From the NCBI RefSeq assembly GCF_000421225.1, contig NZ_ATWL01000018.1, forward strand, positions 1 through 59,793: a stretch of DNA of 59,793 bases, in the 5' to 3' direction. A program made the translations under genes and the position numbers. Under the pieces are notes generated by a model. The model saw only the letters and a list, made by a program, of their open reading frames with translations. It was not told the DNA's origin and did no database searches. This document shows, one piece after another, positions 17,286 to 26,425 of this stretch. The DNA is from Ruania albidiflava DSM 18029. GTDB lineage: Bacteria; Actinomycetota; Actinomycetes; Actinomycetales; Beutenbergiaceae. The first letter of the stretch is position 1, and every line of letters starts with the position of its first letter.

Positions 17286-18710
17286 ATGTTCACAAGTGCC
17301 GAGGAGGCAATCGCCTTCACCAAAGAGCAGGGCGTCAAGTTCGTCGACGTACGCTTCTGCGACCTGCCGGGAGTGATGCAGCACTTCAACATCCCGGTGG
17401 AGACGTTCACCGGTGAGGCCTTCACCGAGGGCCTGATGTTCGACGGCTCCTCGATCCGCGGCTTCCAGGCGATCCACGAGTCCGACATGAAGCTCGTGCC
17501 GGACGTGACCAGCGCGTTCGTGGACCCGTTCCGGGAGCAGAAGACCCTGGTGGTGAACTTCTCCATCGTGGACCCGTTCACCGACGAACCATACTCGCGC
17601 GACCCGCGCAACATCGCCGCGAAGGCGGAGGCGTACCTGACGTCCACCGGCATCGCCGACACTGTGTTCTTCGGCGCGGAGGCCGAGTTCTACATCTTCG
17701 ACGACGTCCGGTTCCAGACCAGCGCGGACGCCAGCTTCTACTACATCAACTCCAACGAGGCTGCCTGGAACACCGGCCGGGAGGAGAACGGCGGCAACCG
17801 CGGGTACAAGACCCGGTACAAGGGCGGCTACTTCCCGGTCTCCCCCAACGACCAGATGGCCGACCTGCGCGACGAGATGGTCACGGTGATGCAGGCTGCG
17901 GGCCTGGAGGTGGAGCGGGCGCACCACGAGGTGGGCACCGCCGGCCAGCAGGAGATCAACTACCGGTTCAACACGCTGCGCGGCGCGGCCGACGACCTGA
18001 TGAAGTTCAAGTACATCATCAAGAACGTGGCCTGGCGGGCGGGCAAGTCGGCCACGTTCATGCCCAAGCCGATCTTCGGGGACAACGGCTCCGGGATGCA
18101 CTCTCACCAGAGCCTGTGGTCCGACGGGAAGCCGCTGTTCTACGACGAGCGCGGCTACGGCGGGCTGTCGGACCTGGCGCGCTGGTACATCGGTGGGCTG
18201 CTGCGGCACGCGCCGAGCCTGCTGGCGTTCACCAACCCCTCGTTGAACTCCTACCACCGGCTGGTGCCGGGGTTCGAGGCGCCGGTGAACCTGGTGTACT
18301 CGGCGCGGAACCGGTCGGCGTGCATCCGCATCCCGGTGACCGGGTCCTCGCCGAAGGCCAAACGGGTGGAGTACCGGGTGCCCGACCCGTCCTCGAACCC
18401 GTACCTGGCGTTCGCTGCGATGCTGATGGCCGGGATCGACGGGATCCGCAACCGCATCGAGCCACCGGAGCCGATCGACAAGGACCTGTACGAGCTGCCG
18501 CCGGAGGAGCACGCGGAGATCGAGCAGGTGCCGGACTCGTTGCCGGCGGCGCTGGACGCGCTCGAGGCGGACTTCGACTACCTCACCGAGGGGGATGTGT
18601 TCACCCCGGACCTGATCGAGACCTGGATCGACTACAAGCGCACCCACGAGGTGGACGAGATCCGGCTCCGCCCGCACCCGCACGAGTTCGAGCTCTACTA
18701 CGACCTGTGA
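17286..18710 (+). CDS. glnA: Glutamine synthetase, type I
   Basis: A 474-residue enzyme making glutamine from glutamate, ammonia and ATP, normally a dodecamer. Family blocks are clear: [20 protein letters not shown] (metal-binding Glu residues), a region containing [19 protein letters not shown] and [18 protein letters not shown]. The adenylylation loop [10 protein letters not shown] has its Tyr (near residue 403), so it is the GSI-beta form controlled by GlnE. ATG 17286 follows GAGGAGCAACGG; the longer open frame is not needed. TAACAT at 17202-17207 is a possible -10. A duplicated 3' end and a hairpin follow. Confidence 0.97.
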   Translation: MFTSAEEAIAFTKEQGVKFVDVRFCDLPGVMQHFNIPVETFTGEAFTEGLMFDGSSIRGFQAIHESDMKLVPDVTSAFVDPFREQKTLVVNFSIVDPFTDEPYSRDPRNIAAKAEAYLTSTGIADTVFFGAEAEFYIFDDVRFQTSADASFYYINSNEAAWNTGREENGGNRGYKTRYKGGYFPVSPNDQMADLRDEMVTVMQAAGLEVERAHHEVGTAGQQEINYRFNTLRGAADDLMKFKYIIKNVAWRAGKSATFMPKPIFGDNGSGMHSHQSLWSDGKPLFYDERGYGGLSDLARWYIGGLLRHAPSLLAFTNPSLNSYHRLVPGFEAPVNLVYSARNRSACIRIPVTGSSPKAKRVEYRVPDPSSNPYLAFAAMLMAGIDGIRNRIEPPEPIDKDLYELPPEEHAEIEQVPDSLPAALDALEADFDYLTEGDVFTPDLIETWIDYKRTHEVDEIRLRPHPHEFELYYDL

Positions 18711-18777
18711 GGAGTGAGCGGAGCGAGCCCCGCAGACAGGTCGTCATGGGTAGCGACCTGTGAGGAGTGAGCGGAGC
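18701..18777 (+). repeat. Direct repeat duplicating the 3' end of glnA
   Basis: A 24-base sequence covering the last two codons and stop of glnA plus the next bases (18701-18724) recurs exactly at 18754-18777, a 53-base period. Between them ACAGGTCGT (18736-18744) is complementary to ACGACCTGT at 18700-18708, so the unit can also fold into a hairpin that may end glnA transcription. Confidence 0.65.
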
Positions 18778-18810
18778 TTGCGGAGCGGGCCCGCCCACCC
18801 ATCCACCCCG

Positions 18811-18877
18811 CACTGAGGCACTTCTGTGACACTGAGGCATTCCTTTTCTGCCTCCGTGTGACAAGAGTGCCTCAGTG
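18811..18877. repeat. Dispersed palindromic repeat, copy 1 (CACTGAGGCAC family)
   Basis: Two 29-base arms (18811-18839 and 18849-18877) pair with about four mismatches around a nine-base T/C-rich loop. The outer arm begins CACTGAGGCAC. A second member with the same arm length and order of motifs lies at 44211-44275. No gene is visible here. Confidence 0.65.
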
Positions 18878-18970
18878 TGTGCGTCTTCTGCTGGTACGGC
18901 GAACGAGCAACGGTCAGTGGGGCTCACTGAGTGATTCTCGCACCGCCGCCGCGTCGGTTGACTGCCATCA

Positions 18971-19762
18971 CTAGTCGGCGTCGGAGGGCGAACCAAGCAG
19001 CTCGCGGACCCGGCTGGAGACCCGGTGGAACTCGGAGCTCTCCAACGTCTCGGCGTAGTCGCGCCGCGCCGGCAGGTCCACCACGTGTTCCTCGATGATC
19101 CGGCCCGGCCGCGGGCTCATCACGACGACCCGGCTGGCGAGGTACACCGCTTCTGCCACCGAGTGGGTGACCAACAGCACGCTGGTCCCGGTCTGGCTCC
19201 AGATGCGGTTGAACTCCACGTTCATCCGCTCCCGGGTGAGCGCATCGAGAGCGCCGAACGGCTCGTCCATCAGCAGCACACGCGGTTCGTGCAGCAGAGC
19301 GCGGCAAAGGGACACCCGCTGCTGCATACCGCCGGAGAGCTCATGCGGTAGCGCCCTCTCGAACCCGCTCAGCCCCGTCATCTCGATCAGCTCGTCGGTA
19401 CGCTCCTGGGCCTTGCGCATGTTCATGCCGCGCATCTCGGCCTGCAGCAAGATATTGCCACGAACGTTTCGCCACTCCAGCAGCGCAGCCCGTTGGAACA
19501 CGAACCCGATGTCCTGCCTGGGCCCGGTGACCGGGTCACCGCGGAGATGTACCGACCCGCCGCTCGGAGCAGTCAGCCCGGCGACAGCCTTCAGCAGGGT
19601 CGACTTGCCGCATCCGGACGGGCCTGCGATCGTGATGAACTCGCCCGCCTGCACGTCCAGATCGATACCTTCCAGCGCACTGACCCGGCCGCGCTTGGAG
19701 GCGAAGGTGATCGACAGGTCACTGACCTGCAGCACGGTCGAGGTGTCGACAACCTCAGTCAC
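18971..19762 (-). CDS. ABC transporter ATP-binding protein (SsuB/TauB/ThiZ type)
   Basis: A 263-residue ATPase of a small-molecule importer. Walker A GPSGCGKSTLL, Q-loop FQRAALLEWRN, signature LSGGMQQRVSLCRAL, Walker B VLLMDEPFGALD and the switch His in LVTHSVAEAVYLA are all present. GTG has AAGGAGC upstream. It is the last gene of a permease, binding protein, ATPase operon on the minus strand. The family covers nitrate, sulfonate, taurine and thiamine-precursor importers. Confidence 0.92.
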   Translation of the reverse strand: MTEVVDTSTVLQVSDLSITFASKRGRVSALEGIDLDVQAGEFITIAGPSGCGKSTLLKAVAGLTAPSGGSVHLRGDPVTGPRQDIGFVFQRAALLEWRNVRGNILLQAEMRGMNMRKAQERTDELIEMTGLSGFERALPHELSGGMQQRVSLCRALLHEPRVLLMDEPFGALDALTRERMNVEFNRIWSQTGTSVLLVTHSVAEAVYLASRVVVMSPRPGRIIEEHVVDLPARRDYAETLESSEFHRVSSRVRELLGSPSDAD

Positions 19763-19825
19763 CGGCAGCTCCTTCCAGACAGCACGCGATGCCAGCGTGC
19801 GTGGTGCGTGGACGAGGTCATCGGA

Positions 19826-20848
19826 TCATGCCCCCGGTGCGAACGAGTCGTCGAAGTAGTCCTCGACGGATCCCTCACCGGAGATCAGCTCGGCATCGGA
19901 GAGCAGCGTCAGCGTGTTCTCCCAGTCCTCGGCAGCGGTCACACCGGGTGCCTCACCTTCGGTCGCGTCGGTGTGCAACAGCAGGATCGTCTCCTCCCAC
20001 TGGTTCTGCAGGACGTCGGCCTCCGGCATCTGCGGGTCCTTGCCGTCCATCGCCTCGACCGCAGCCTGCGGGTCGTCGGCGGCGGCCTGGAACGCCTCCG
20101 AGGTGGCCGCAGCCATCGCCGAGACAAGCTCCGGGTCGTCAGCGATCGTGGTGTCCGGTGCGATCAGACCGTTGCTGAAGAAGTTCAGACCCGCGTCGGA
20201 GTAGCGCAAGTAGCTGACCTCGCGGCCGCTCTCAGCCTGGATGGTCGGACCCTGGTCGTGCGCGAAGCCGATCAGGCCGTCGACCTGGCCGGAGAGCATT
20301 GCGGCGATCTTTCCGGCAGGGTCCAGGTTCTGCTGCGTCACGTCGGACTCCGAGAGCCCCACGGCCTCCAGGTACATCGGGAACACAGTCGTCGGCGCAT
20401 CGCCTGCGGACACAGCGATCGTGGTGCCGACCAGGTCTTCCGGGGTCTCGATGCCCGAGTCGCTGAAGATCTGCACGGCCGAGGGGGTGGTCTGCAGGAA
20501 CACACCGACGGAGTGGATCGCCACGCCGCTGTCGATGTTTGCCAGCACTGCGGGGGTGTCCGCCCATCCGAAGTCGACCTGCTCCTGGCCGACCGCCTGC
20601 GCGGTCTTGGTGGAGCCTTGGCCGGCCTGGATCTCCAGGTTGATGCCGTGCTCCTCGAAGATGCCCTGCTCCACGCCGTAGTAGAACGGCGCGTGCTCAC
20701 CATAGGGGTACCAGTTGAGCATCAGGGTGACGTCGCTCATCTCCCCGTCTCCCCCGGACTCTCCGTCCGATCCGCCGCAACCCGCCACGGCGAGCGCCGC
20801 GGCCGTGGCCAACGCAATTCCGCCAAGTGCGGTACGTGAGGTCTTCAT
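19826..20848 (-). CDS. NMT1/THI5-like substrate-binding lipoprotein
   Basis: A 340-residue secreted lipoprotein. A signal peptide ends in the lipobox AVAGCGGSDG, followed by an acidic/Gly linker and then the binding domain opening VTLMLNWYPYGEHAPFYYG, typical of the NMT1/THI5 and SsuA group that binds pyrimidine precursors, riboflavin or sulfonates. The ligand cannot be fixed from sequence. ATG 20848 was chosen since GGAAGAAGGAAA lies just upstream and the hydrophobic core then starts near residue 8. It sits between the permease and ATPase genes. Confidence 0.88.
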   Translation of the reverse strand: MKTSRTALGGIALATAAALAVAGCGGSDGESGGDGEMSDVTLMLNWYPYGEHAPFYYGVEQGIFEEHGINLEIQAGQGSTKTAQAVGQEQVDFGWADTPAVLANIDSGVAIHSVGVFLQTTPSAVQIFSDSGIETPEDLVGTTIAVSAGDAPTTVFPMYLEAVGLSESDVTQQNLDPAGKIAAMLSGQVDGLIGFAHDQGPTIQAESGREVSYLRYSDAGLNFFSNGLIAPDTTIADDPELVSAMAAATSEAFQAAADDPQAAVEAMDGKDPQMPEADVLQNQWEETILLLHTDATEGEAPGVTAAEDWENTLTLLSDAELISGEGSVEDYFDDSFAPGA

Positions 20849-20903
20849 TGATTTCCTTCTTCCATGAGTAAGAGGCCAGGGCAGGCACCGCGCTGTAGTT
20901 GGG

Positions 20904-21761
20904 TCAGAAGCGGACAGTGGCGGCGGCGACGTCCCGCCGGGAAGCATGCCAGGGAATGAGGAACTTCTCGGCGATCTGGATGATCGCGAACAGCACCACG
21001 CCCATGACGGACATGATGATCAGAGCCGCGAACAGCATCGCCGTGTCCAAGATGCCGTTCGCCTGCAAGATCACATACCCGAGACCCTCGTTGGCCCCGA
21101 CGAACTCACCCACCACCGCACCGGTCACGGCCAGCGTAGCCGCCACCTTGAGGCCCGAGAGGAGCTCGGGCAGCGCCGCTGGCAACCGGACCTTGAGAAG
21201 CACCTTCAGGCGGCTCGCGCCCATCGTGGAGACGAGCTGCAGGATCTCCGGATCCACCGAGCGCAGACCAGCCAGTCCAGAGATCACCACCGGGAAGAAC
21301 GCCATCAGCACAGCCACCAGGATCTTCGGCGCCGCACCAAAGCCGAGCCAGACGATGAACAAGGGGGCAATAGCGATCTTCGGGATCACCTGGGCGAACA
21401 AGATCACCGGGTAGAACGTCTTCTCCAAGCCCTTGGAGTAGACCATGATCACCGCGACCAGGAGACCGGCGACACCGGCGATGGCAAACCCGATGAGCGT
21501 CTCATAGGTTGTCACCCAGGTGTGCTGGAGCAGGTACTCCGCGTTCTCAGCGAACGCCGCCCAGGTGTCTGACGGCGCCGGAATGATGTACGGCTGGACC
21601 CAGCCCTGAGCGGTGACCAGCCACCAGAGCACGATCACCACGGCAAGAAAGACGATGGGGTGCCAACTCTGCAACCACCAGCGCAGGAAGCCACCAGCAA
21701 CGCTCGAGCGTCCGTTCGACCCAGACGGCGAGCCGCCCGACTTCTGGTCTGTCACTGTCAT
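20904..21761 (-). CDS. ABC transporter permease (SsuC/TauC type)
   Basis: A 285-residue inner membrane subunit with about six hydrophobic segments. The EAA-type coupling loop is visible around QLVSTMGASRLKVLLKVRLP. The N-terminal ~25 residues are Ser/Gly-rich and cytoplasmic. ATG 21761 has ACGAGGACT upstream; another ATG lies five codons earlier. The still longer frame (to 21830) is excluded because it would begin upstream of the promoter -10. First gene of the three-gene importer operon. Confidence 0.9.
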   Translation of the reverse strand: MTVTDQKSGGSPSGSNGRSSVAGGFLRWWLQSWHPIVFLAVVIVLWWLVTAQGWVQPYIIPAPSDTWAAFAENAEYLLQHTWVTTYETLIGFAIAGVAGLLVAVIMVYSKGLEKTFYPVILFAQVIPKIAIAPLFIVWLGFGAAPKILVAVLMAFFPVVISGLAGLRSVDPEILQLVSTMGASRLKVLLKVRLPAALPELLSGLKVAATLAVTGAVVGEFVGANEGLGYVILQANGILDTAMLFAALIIMSVMGVVLFAIIQIAEKFLIPWHASRRDVAAATVRF

Positions 21762-21814
21762 GCGAGTCCTCGTCATTGCGGAGATAGCTCCGGAAAACGC
21801 TATCCGTGGCGTGA

Positions 21815-21843
21815 ATTCTAGGTGTGCCATCTGGGTGTGTCAA
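21815..21843 (-). promoter_or_regulatory. Sigma-70-type promoter of the THI5-like ABC operon
   Basis: On the minus strand TTGACA (21843-21838) is separated by exactly 17 bases from TAGAAT (21820-21815). Transcription would start near 21808, leaving a leader of about 45 bases before ATG 21761. I looked for a TPP riboswitch in the leader and saw none. Confidence 0.7.
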
Positions 21844-21922
21844 AGCAGTATCCGCCCGTTTCGAGGAAGGTGGGGTCGACCGGGCGCTCCGGCCCCGATC
21901 GACCCCACCTCGCGGTGCCCGG

Positions 21923-24900
21923 CTACCGGTCCAGCACCTCCAGGTCCGCGCGTGCCACGGCGTCGGAGCGCCGACCGAGGGCGACCACGTCGTAGCTGCC
22001 GGCGCGGGTCTGGCGGGGTACCCGGATCTCGGTCTGGAACGCCCCTTCTCCGTCGGCCGCCACGCGACCAGCCAGACCGTGCACGCCGTCCAGGCGCAGG
22101 AACACCAGCTCCCCCGGTTCGAACCCAGTCCCGGTGGCTGTCACGCTCTGCCCGGGCTGTGCTTGGTTCGGATCGACGCTCAGCGTGGTGCTGTCAGCCG
22201 CCACAGAGACAGCCAGGTTCCGCATCCGGCCGATGTTGTCGAACGATCCGAAGCCGACCTGTCCGGAGTCGAAGGTGGTGTCCGTCGCGGTGAACAACGG
22301 TCGATCCAGGCCGTCGATCCAGACGGCCATCTCGCCGGTGTCGGCACAGTGCACCAGCCGTACCTGGTGGAACTCCTCGTCGGTGATCGCCGGTGGCGCC
22401 CCGATCGTGCCGTCCCACTGGTCGTCGATCCGCTCCCGGTCGGCGTTGTCCACCTTGAAGATGCCGTTGTGGGCGTAGATCGTGTTGTCCTGCGAGATGT
22501 GGGCGTAGTAGTACTCCGTGTCCGACTGGTGACCGAAGACCAGGATGATGTCCCGGTTGTCGATCGATGCGGGTGTGTCCAGCCGGACGTCGGCCGTCAG
22601 CTCCACCGACCCATCGGGCACTACAGAGTCCAGGAGCGCATACTCGAACGGACGGCGAATTCCGTCACCTGGGTCGGTACCGGCCTCAGCGAGGATGATC
22701 TCGTCACCGGGAAGGTCCCAGAGCTCGGGCGTCCGGGGGGTCCAGTTCTCCGCAGCCATCAGGTCGCTCACCGGCTCTCCGAGCTCGCACGACGGCGGCT
22801 CGGGCACCGGTGTGGGCTCGACCTCGAACCTGGCGTACTGCGCCGCGACCTGTTCCGGCGTCGCCGCGGTGTCCAGGAACATCAGGTCGTCCATCCGTCC
22901 GTCGAACGGATTGAACTCCTCGGTGTTCTGCGGGTAGCTGCCGCCGATCTTGATACCGGCAGGCAGCGTCTCCGAGGCCGGTCCGCCGTCCCACGGCGTC
23001 GTCTCGGAGGTATAGCTGCCCTCGAGCGGCTCGCCGTTCATGTACAGCCGCATCTCTTGGCCGACGAAGTCGAAGGTGGCAGCCAGGTGTACCCACTCGC
23101 CGCGGACGAGGATGTCCTCCCACGGCAGGTCGGCCGCGTACGTCCACGAGCCCTCACCGTCCAGCTGCCGGCCCAGTGCCACCAGCTTGAGCTCGCCACC
23201 GACCGAGATGACCTCCAGCAGGGCGCGCACGTTGTGCCCGTCGGAGCCTCCGCTGAGCACGCCTGCCAGCCCGATGGCCCCATAGCGGTCGTCCGGGTCG
23301 TCGGTGTTGGTGTTCGGTGGCGGGTTGTCCCCGGTGGGTTTGAACCAGCCCATCACACTCATCGCCTCGGCGCCGGCGAACGGACTGAGCGTAGCCACAC
23401 CGTCTTCGTTGTATGTGCCTGCCTTCCAGTCATCGTTGCTGGCACCTGGGGGATCGCCACCGTCCTCCTGGGCACTCATCTGCTGGGTCTGCAGGGACTG
23501 ACCAGCACCCGGGTAGGCAGCGTCGGCCAGGCGCATCTGGGGCCCACCGTTGACCAGCTCGATCTCGGTGCCGGAGTAGCCCTGATCGGACTCCAGGGTG
23601 GCATCGTCCTCCACCGGGTGGTCGAAGTCGTAGTGGGCCACCGTGTGCTCAGCCAGCTCTGGAAGCACGATCGGTGACGAACCACTGACCTCCTGCGCGC
23701 CGGTCACGCGCCAGATCTTCCCGTTCGCCTTGGCGATCAGGTACAGCTCACCGTCTGCGTCGGACCCGAACCGCAGGTCCACCCGGCTGTCCCCGACCAG
23801 CTCAGCGAACGTCGTCTCCTCACCGTCGGCGAAGACGCGCAGCCGAGAGATCTCTGCCAGGGCATCGACATCGCCATCGTTGCGGACCATCTCCTCGTGC
23901 TCGGTGGACAGCACCCATCCGTGCACCAGGTCGGTGAACAGGTACTTGTCCTGCAGCTCCGGGATGCTGCCGCGGTACACAAACCCTCCGTTCAGAGCGA
24001 TGCCGGCGTCGCCGGTCTGACCCGGGTCACGGTTGTGGTCGTAGGCGGCCACTGGATAGGTGAAGCCGCGCTCCGCGTCGTCCTCAGGCAACGGGTAGAT
24101 CTGCCGGTTCTCGGCACGGAAGGGTCCTTCCCGCTCGGACCAGCCGAAGTTGTCGCCTGCCTGCACCTCGTACACCGACTCGACTTGCCACTCGCCGATG
24201 TGACCGAGGTAGAGCTGGTGGTCGCCCTCTGTGTCCCAGCTGATCCGGTGCGGGTCACGCATGCCGACGGCGTAGACCTCCCCGAGCGCACCTGGCACGT
24301 CTAGGAACGGGTTGTCGGCCGGAATGCCGTACTGGCCGTTGGCGCTGTTGGTGCCAGCGGTGTCGATCCGCATGATCGTGCCCTGTGGAGTGGCGGGGTC
24401 CTGCGGGTTGTCGTTGCCGACCCCGTTACCGCCGTCACCGGAGAGGATGTAGAGCATTCCGTAGTCCGGGTCTCCCTCCTCGACGGTCGGGTTGAACGCG
24501 ATCTGCTGCATAGTGTGCACACGCCCGTTGTAGGGGACCCGCATGATCTCCCGGCTGGTGCCCTCGAAGCTCGGCGCTGACGGATCGGCGGCTGTCCACT
24601 CGGTGAGCACGCTGTGGAACCCCACGCTGCCGTAACCCGGGAAGTCCGGGACATCCTCTTCCAAGGCACTACCGGCTTCGGTGTGGACGGTGTAGAAGAT
24701 CCCGTTCGCTGCGAAAGCCGGGTGGAACTCGGCGAAGCCCAGGCCGGTGCCCAGTCCGGCATGGTTGTGGAAGTTGTCGATGAAGTGCTCCCGGACATCC
24801 AGGTACGGGACGTAGTCCCCGGACTCCTTGTCCACCAGGTAGAGCATGCCGTTCATGTCCGGCACCATGAGGCGCCCTGAACCGTCCGGCACCTCGTCCA

Positions 24901-25810
24901 CGTGGGTGATCCGGTTGTGTCGGTCAAGACGCGGATCCTGGGTCTCCGGGGTGGTGTGCGACTCGGGCAGCTGGACGAACTCTTCGACTTCTATGCCCAA
25001 CCGAGAAAGGCTGGGGTCGGGCAGCGGGTTCAGCAACGGCTCCTCGGTCTCGTCGCCGCCGGGTGCGCAGTCCCCAGGATTGCCCGTGGCAATGTCGAGG
25101 TTCTCCCCGGTCGTGTCCACGGCGACGTCGTCCAGCATCAGCTGACCCTCGCTGGAAGAGCCGTTGATCCAGAAGAACCGATCCAGCGGACCGTCCACCG
25201 CCTGTCGGAAGCCGAACTGCCTCTCGGCACCTTCCGGCAGGCGGGTCTGCTCCTCGTACGGCCCGCCCTGGCTGTACACAGAGACCTGGTCGGAGGCGTT
25301 GTCCGCGACGATCCAGACACACTGCCACGCACCTCGGCCCCAGTCACCAACCTCCTCGAAGTGGTCCCCGTCGCGAACGAGCATCCTGTCGTCGTTCTGG
25401 TTGTTGACGTAGGCGCGGCTGTTCTCGTACGTGGTGGGCTCGTCGACGTCGGTGAGGCCGAACGAGGTGTCCACGCTCCCGGTTCGCAGGAACCGGAAGA
25501 ACAGAGTGCCGGTCTCCCCCTCAGGGATCTCGGCGGTGGCGCGCCGTGCCCAATGCGCGCCACCGGTCATCTCCACCACGCGGTTGTTCCCGTTCAACGG
25601 ATCCGGGATGACCTGCGCTGCTTCGGTCGCGCTCCACCCGTCCTGCCCATCCAGGCCGCCGGTGCTGTACTCCTCGAAGTCGAACACCTCGGTGAAGGTG
25701 ACGTCTCCCGGATCGGCTCCAGCGGGCGTCGTCACCATCGCGAGACACACTGCCGCGGCCGCTCCCGCCGCCACGAGACTCCTGCGAAAAAAGCGAACAC
25801 GTACTGACAT
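21923..25810 (-). CDS. Large secreted sugar-dehydrogenase-like protein with LamG-type domains
   Basis: A 1295-residue exported protein. Order: signal peptide (about 1-35, hydrophobic AAGAAAAVCLAMVTT), an N-terminal carbohydrate-binding-like jelly roll (about 40-215), a glucose/sorbosone-dehydrogenase-type beta-propeller (about 245-650; blocks such as DEVPDGSGRLMVPDMNG, LYILSGDGGNGVGND, FGWSEREGPF), a LamG/concanavalin-like domain (about 700-1000), a further LamG-like domain, and a C-terminal Ig/IPT-like domain (SVDPNQAQPGQSVTATG). It probably binds and oxidises or senses extracellular carbohydrate; the cofactor and reaction are unproven. ATG 25810 has GGGGAGG six bases away. No wall-sorting signal is seen, so it is likely secreted. 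Confidence 0.75.
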   Translation of the reverse strand: MSVRVRFFRRSLVAAGAAAAVCLAMVTTPAGADPGDVTFTEVFDFEEYSTGGLDGQDGWSATEAAQVIPDPLNGNNRVVEMTGGAHWARRATAEIPEGETGTLFFRFLRTGSVDTSFGLTDVDEPTTYENSRAYVNNQNDDRMLVRDGDHFEEVGDWGRGAWQCVWIVADNASDQVSVYSQGGPYEEQTRLPEGAERQFGFRQAVDGPLDRFFWINGSSSEGQLMLDDVAVDTTGENLDIATGNPGDCAPGGDETEEPLLNPLPDPSLSRLGIEVEEFVQLPESHTTPETQDPRLDRHNRITHVDEVPDGSGRLMVPDMNGMLYLVDKESGDYVPYLDVREHFIDNFHNHAGLGTGLGFAEFHPAFAANGIFYTVHTEAGSALEEDVPDFPGYGSVGFHSVLTEWTAADPSAPSFEGTSREIMRVPYNGRVHTMQQIAFNPTVEEGDPDYGMLYILSGDGGNGVGNDNPQDPATPQGTIMRIDTAGTNSANGQYGIPADNPFLDVPGALGEVYAVGMRDPHRISWDTEGDHQLYLGHIGEWQVESVYEVQAGDNFGWSEREGPFRAENRQIYPLPEDDAERGFTYPVAAYDHNRDPGQTGDAGIALNGGFVYRGSIPELQDKYLFTDLVHGWVLSTEHEEMVRNDGDVDALAEISRLRVFADGEETTFAELVGDSRVDLRFGSDADGELYLIAKANGKIWRVTGAQEVSGSSPIVLPELAEHTVAHYDFDHPVEDDATLESDQGYSGTEIELVNGGPQMRLADAAYPGAGQSLQTQQMSAQEDGGDPPGASNDDWKAGTYNEDGVATLSPFAGAEAMSVMGWFKPTGDNPPPNTNTDDPDDRYGAIGLAGVLSGGSDGHNVRALLEVISVGGELKLVALGRQLDGEGSWTYAADLPWEDILVRGEWVHLAATFDFVGQEMRLYMNGEPLEGSYTSETTPWDGGPASETLPAGIKIGGSYPQNTEEFNPFDGRMDDLMFLDTAATPEQVAAQYARFEVEPTPVPEPPSCELGEPVSDLMAAENWTPRTPELWDLPGDEIILAEAGTDPGDGIRRPFEYALLDSVVPDGSVELTADVRLDTPASIDNRDIILVFGHQSDTEYYYAHISQDNTIYAHNGIFKVDNADRERIDDQWDGTIGAPPAITDEEFHQVRLVHCADTGEMAVWIDGLDRPLFTATDTTFDSGQVGFGSFDNIGRMRNLAVSVAADSTTLSVDPNQAQPGQSVTATGTGFEPGELVFLRLDGVHGLAGRVAADGEGAFQTEIRVPRQTRAGSYDVVALGRRSDAVARADLEVLDR

Positions 25811-25826
25811 CATCGTCCTCCCCGTC

Positions 25827-25840
25827 GGCAAGCGCTTTCC
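25827..25840. promoter_or_regulatory. LacI-type operator upstream of the dehydrogenase/LamG gene
   Basis: A 14-base palindrome (GGCAAGCGCTTTCC, 12 of 14 positions symmetric) with the AAGCGCTT core used by LacI/GalR-family repressors. It lies just upstream of the ribosome binding site of the minus-strand gene, about 20 bases past a possible -10 (TACCCT). A LacI-family gene is 1.6 kb away, but its likely own operator has a different core, so another regulator may act here. Confidence 0.45.
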
Positions 25841-25985
25841 TGCCTCTAGTGGAGGGTAGCAGTAGTTGCCCGTCGCAGAAAGACCCCGGTAGGCACCTCA
25901 CCCTGTGCAGTCTGAAAGAACAGTGAAAGCACTATGCAGCAGCGTCGTTCCTGCATCTGACACCGAGCAAGGAGACGCTCCACAT

Positions 25986-26399
25986 ATGACTACCACTCGC
26001 ACTCGCCGGCGGAAGGTCACCGGTGTGCTCGCATCACTTGCGCTGTCCTTGCTGGCCATCACCGGCGTCTCCGGCGCCGCACAGGCATCGGAGACCTACG
26101 TACCTCAGGACTACGGCTACACGGACTCGCCCCACGGCTGCCCGCGCGGCGCCGTCTGCATCTACCCCGGCGCAGGGTGGAACGGCGGTAACCCCACCTA
26201 TGTGTTCTGGTCCTACGGTGTGCACCTGATCTACAACCAGTACGGGCAGCACCGCATCTACAACAACCAGACGCACGGTGCCAGGGCGGGACTGTGCATG
26301 GATACCGGTAGCGACTGCGGCAACTTCATGCCTGCCGGCTTCTATGCCGACTACGGCTTCACGCCGATCAACGCGATCAAGCTCCGCCCCGCCAGCTAG
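25986..26399 (+). CDS. Secreted small protein, peptidase inhibitor family I36-like (copy 1)
   Basis: A 137-residue protein with a Sec signal peptide (cleavage near AAQASE) and a ~105-residue mature part. Four cysteines are arranged as GCPRGAVC and, later, LCMDTGSDC. Aromatic strands lie around YVFWSYGVHLIYNQYG, followed by the motif QHRIYNNQ. This matches Streptomyces metalloproteinase-inhibitor-like (I36) proteins with a beta-gamma-crystallin fold. Inhibition of a protease is inferred, not shown. ATG 25986 has AAGGAGA upstream. First of three tandem paralogues. Confidence 0.75.
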   Translation: MTTTRTRRRKVTGVLASLALSLLAITGVSGAAQASETYVPQDYGYTDSPHGCPRGAVCIYPGAGWNGGNPTYVFWSYGVHLIYNQYGQHRIYNNQTHGARAGLCMDTGSDCGNFMPAGFYADYGFTPINAIKLRPAS

Positions 26400-26425
26400 C
26401 GATCACCGCAGAGGAGGAGAACCCC

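Noticed and set aside
21762-21843. Thiamine pyrophosphate riboswitch before the THI5-like importer
   Set aside because: The leader is only about 45 bases and lacks the conserved CUGAGA and ACCUGAU blocks.
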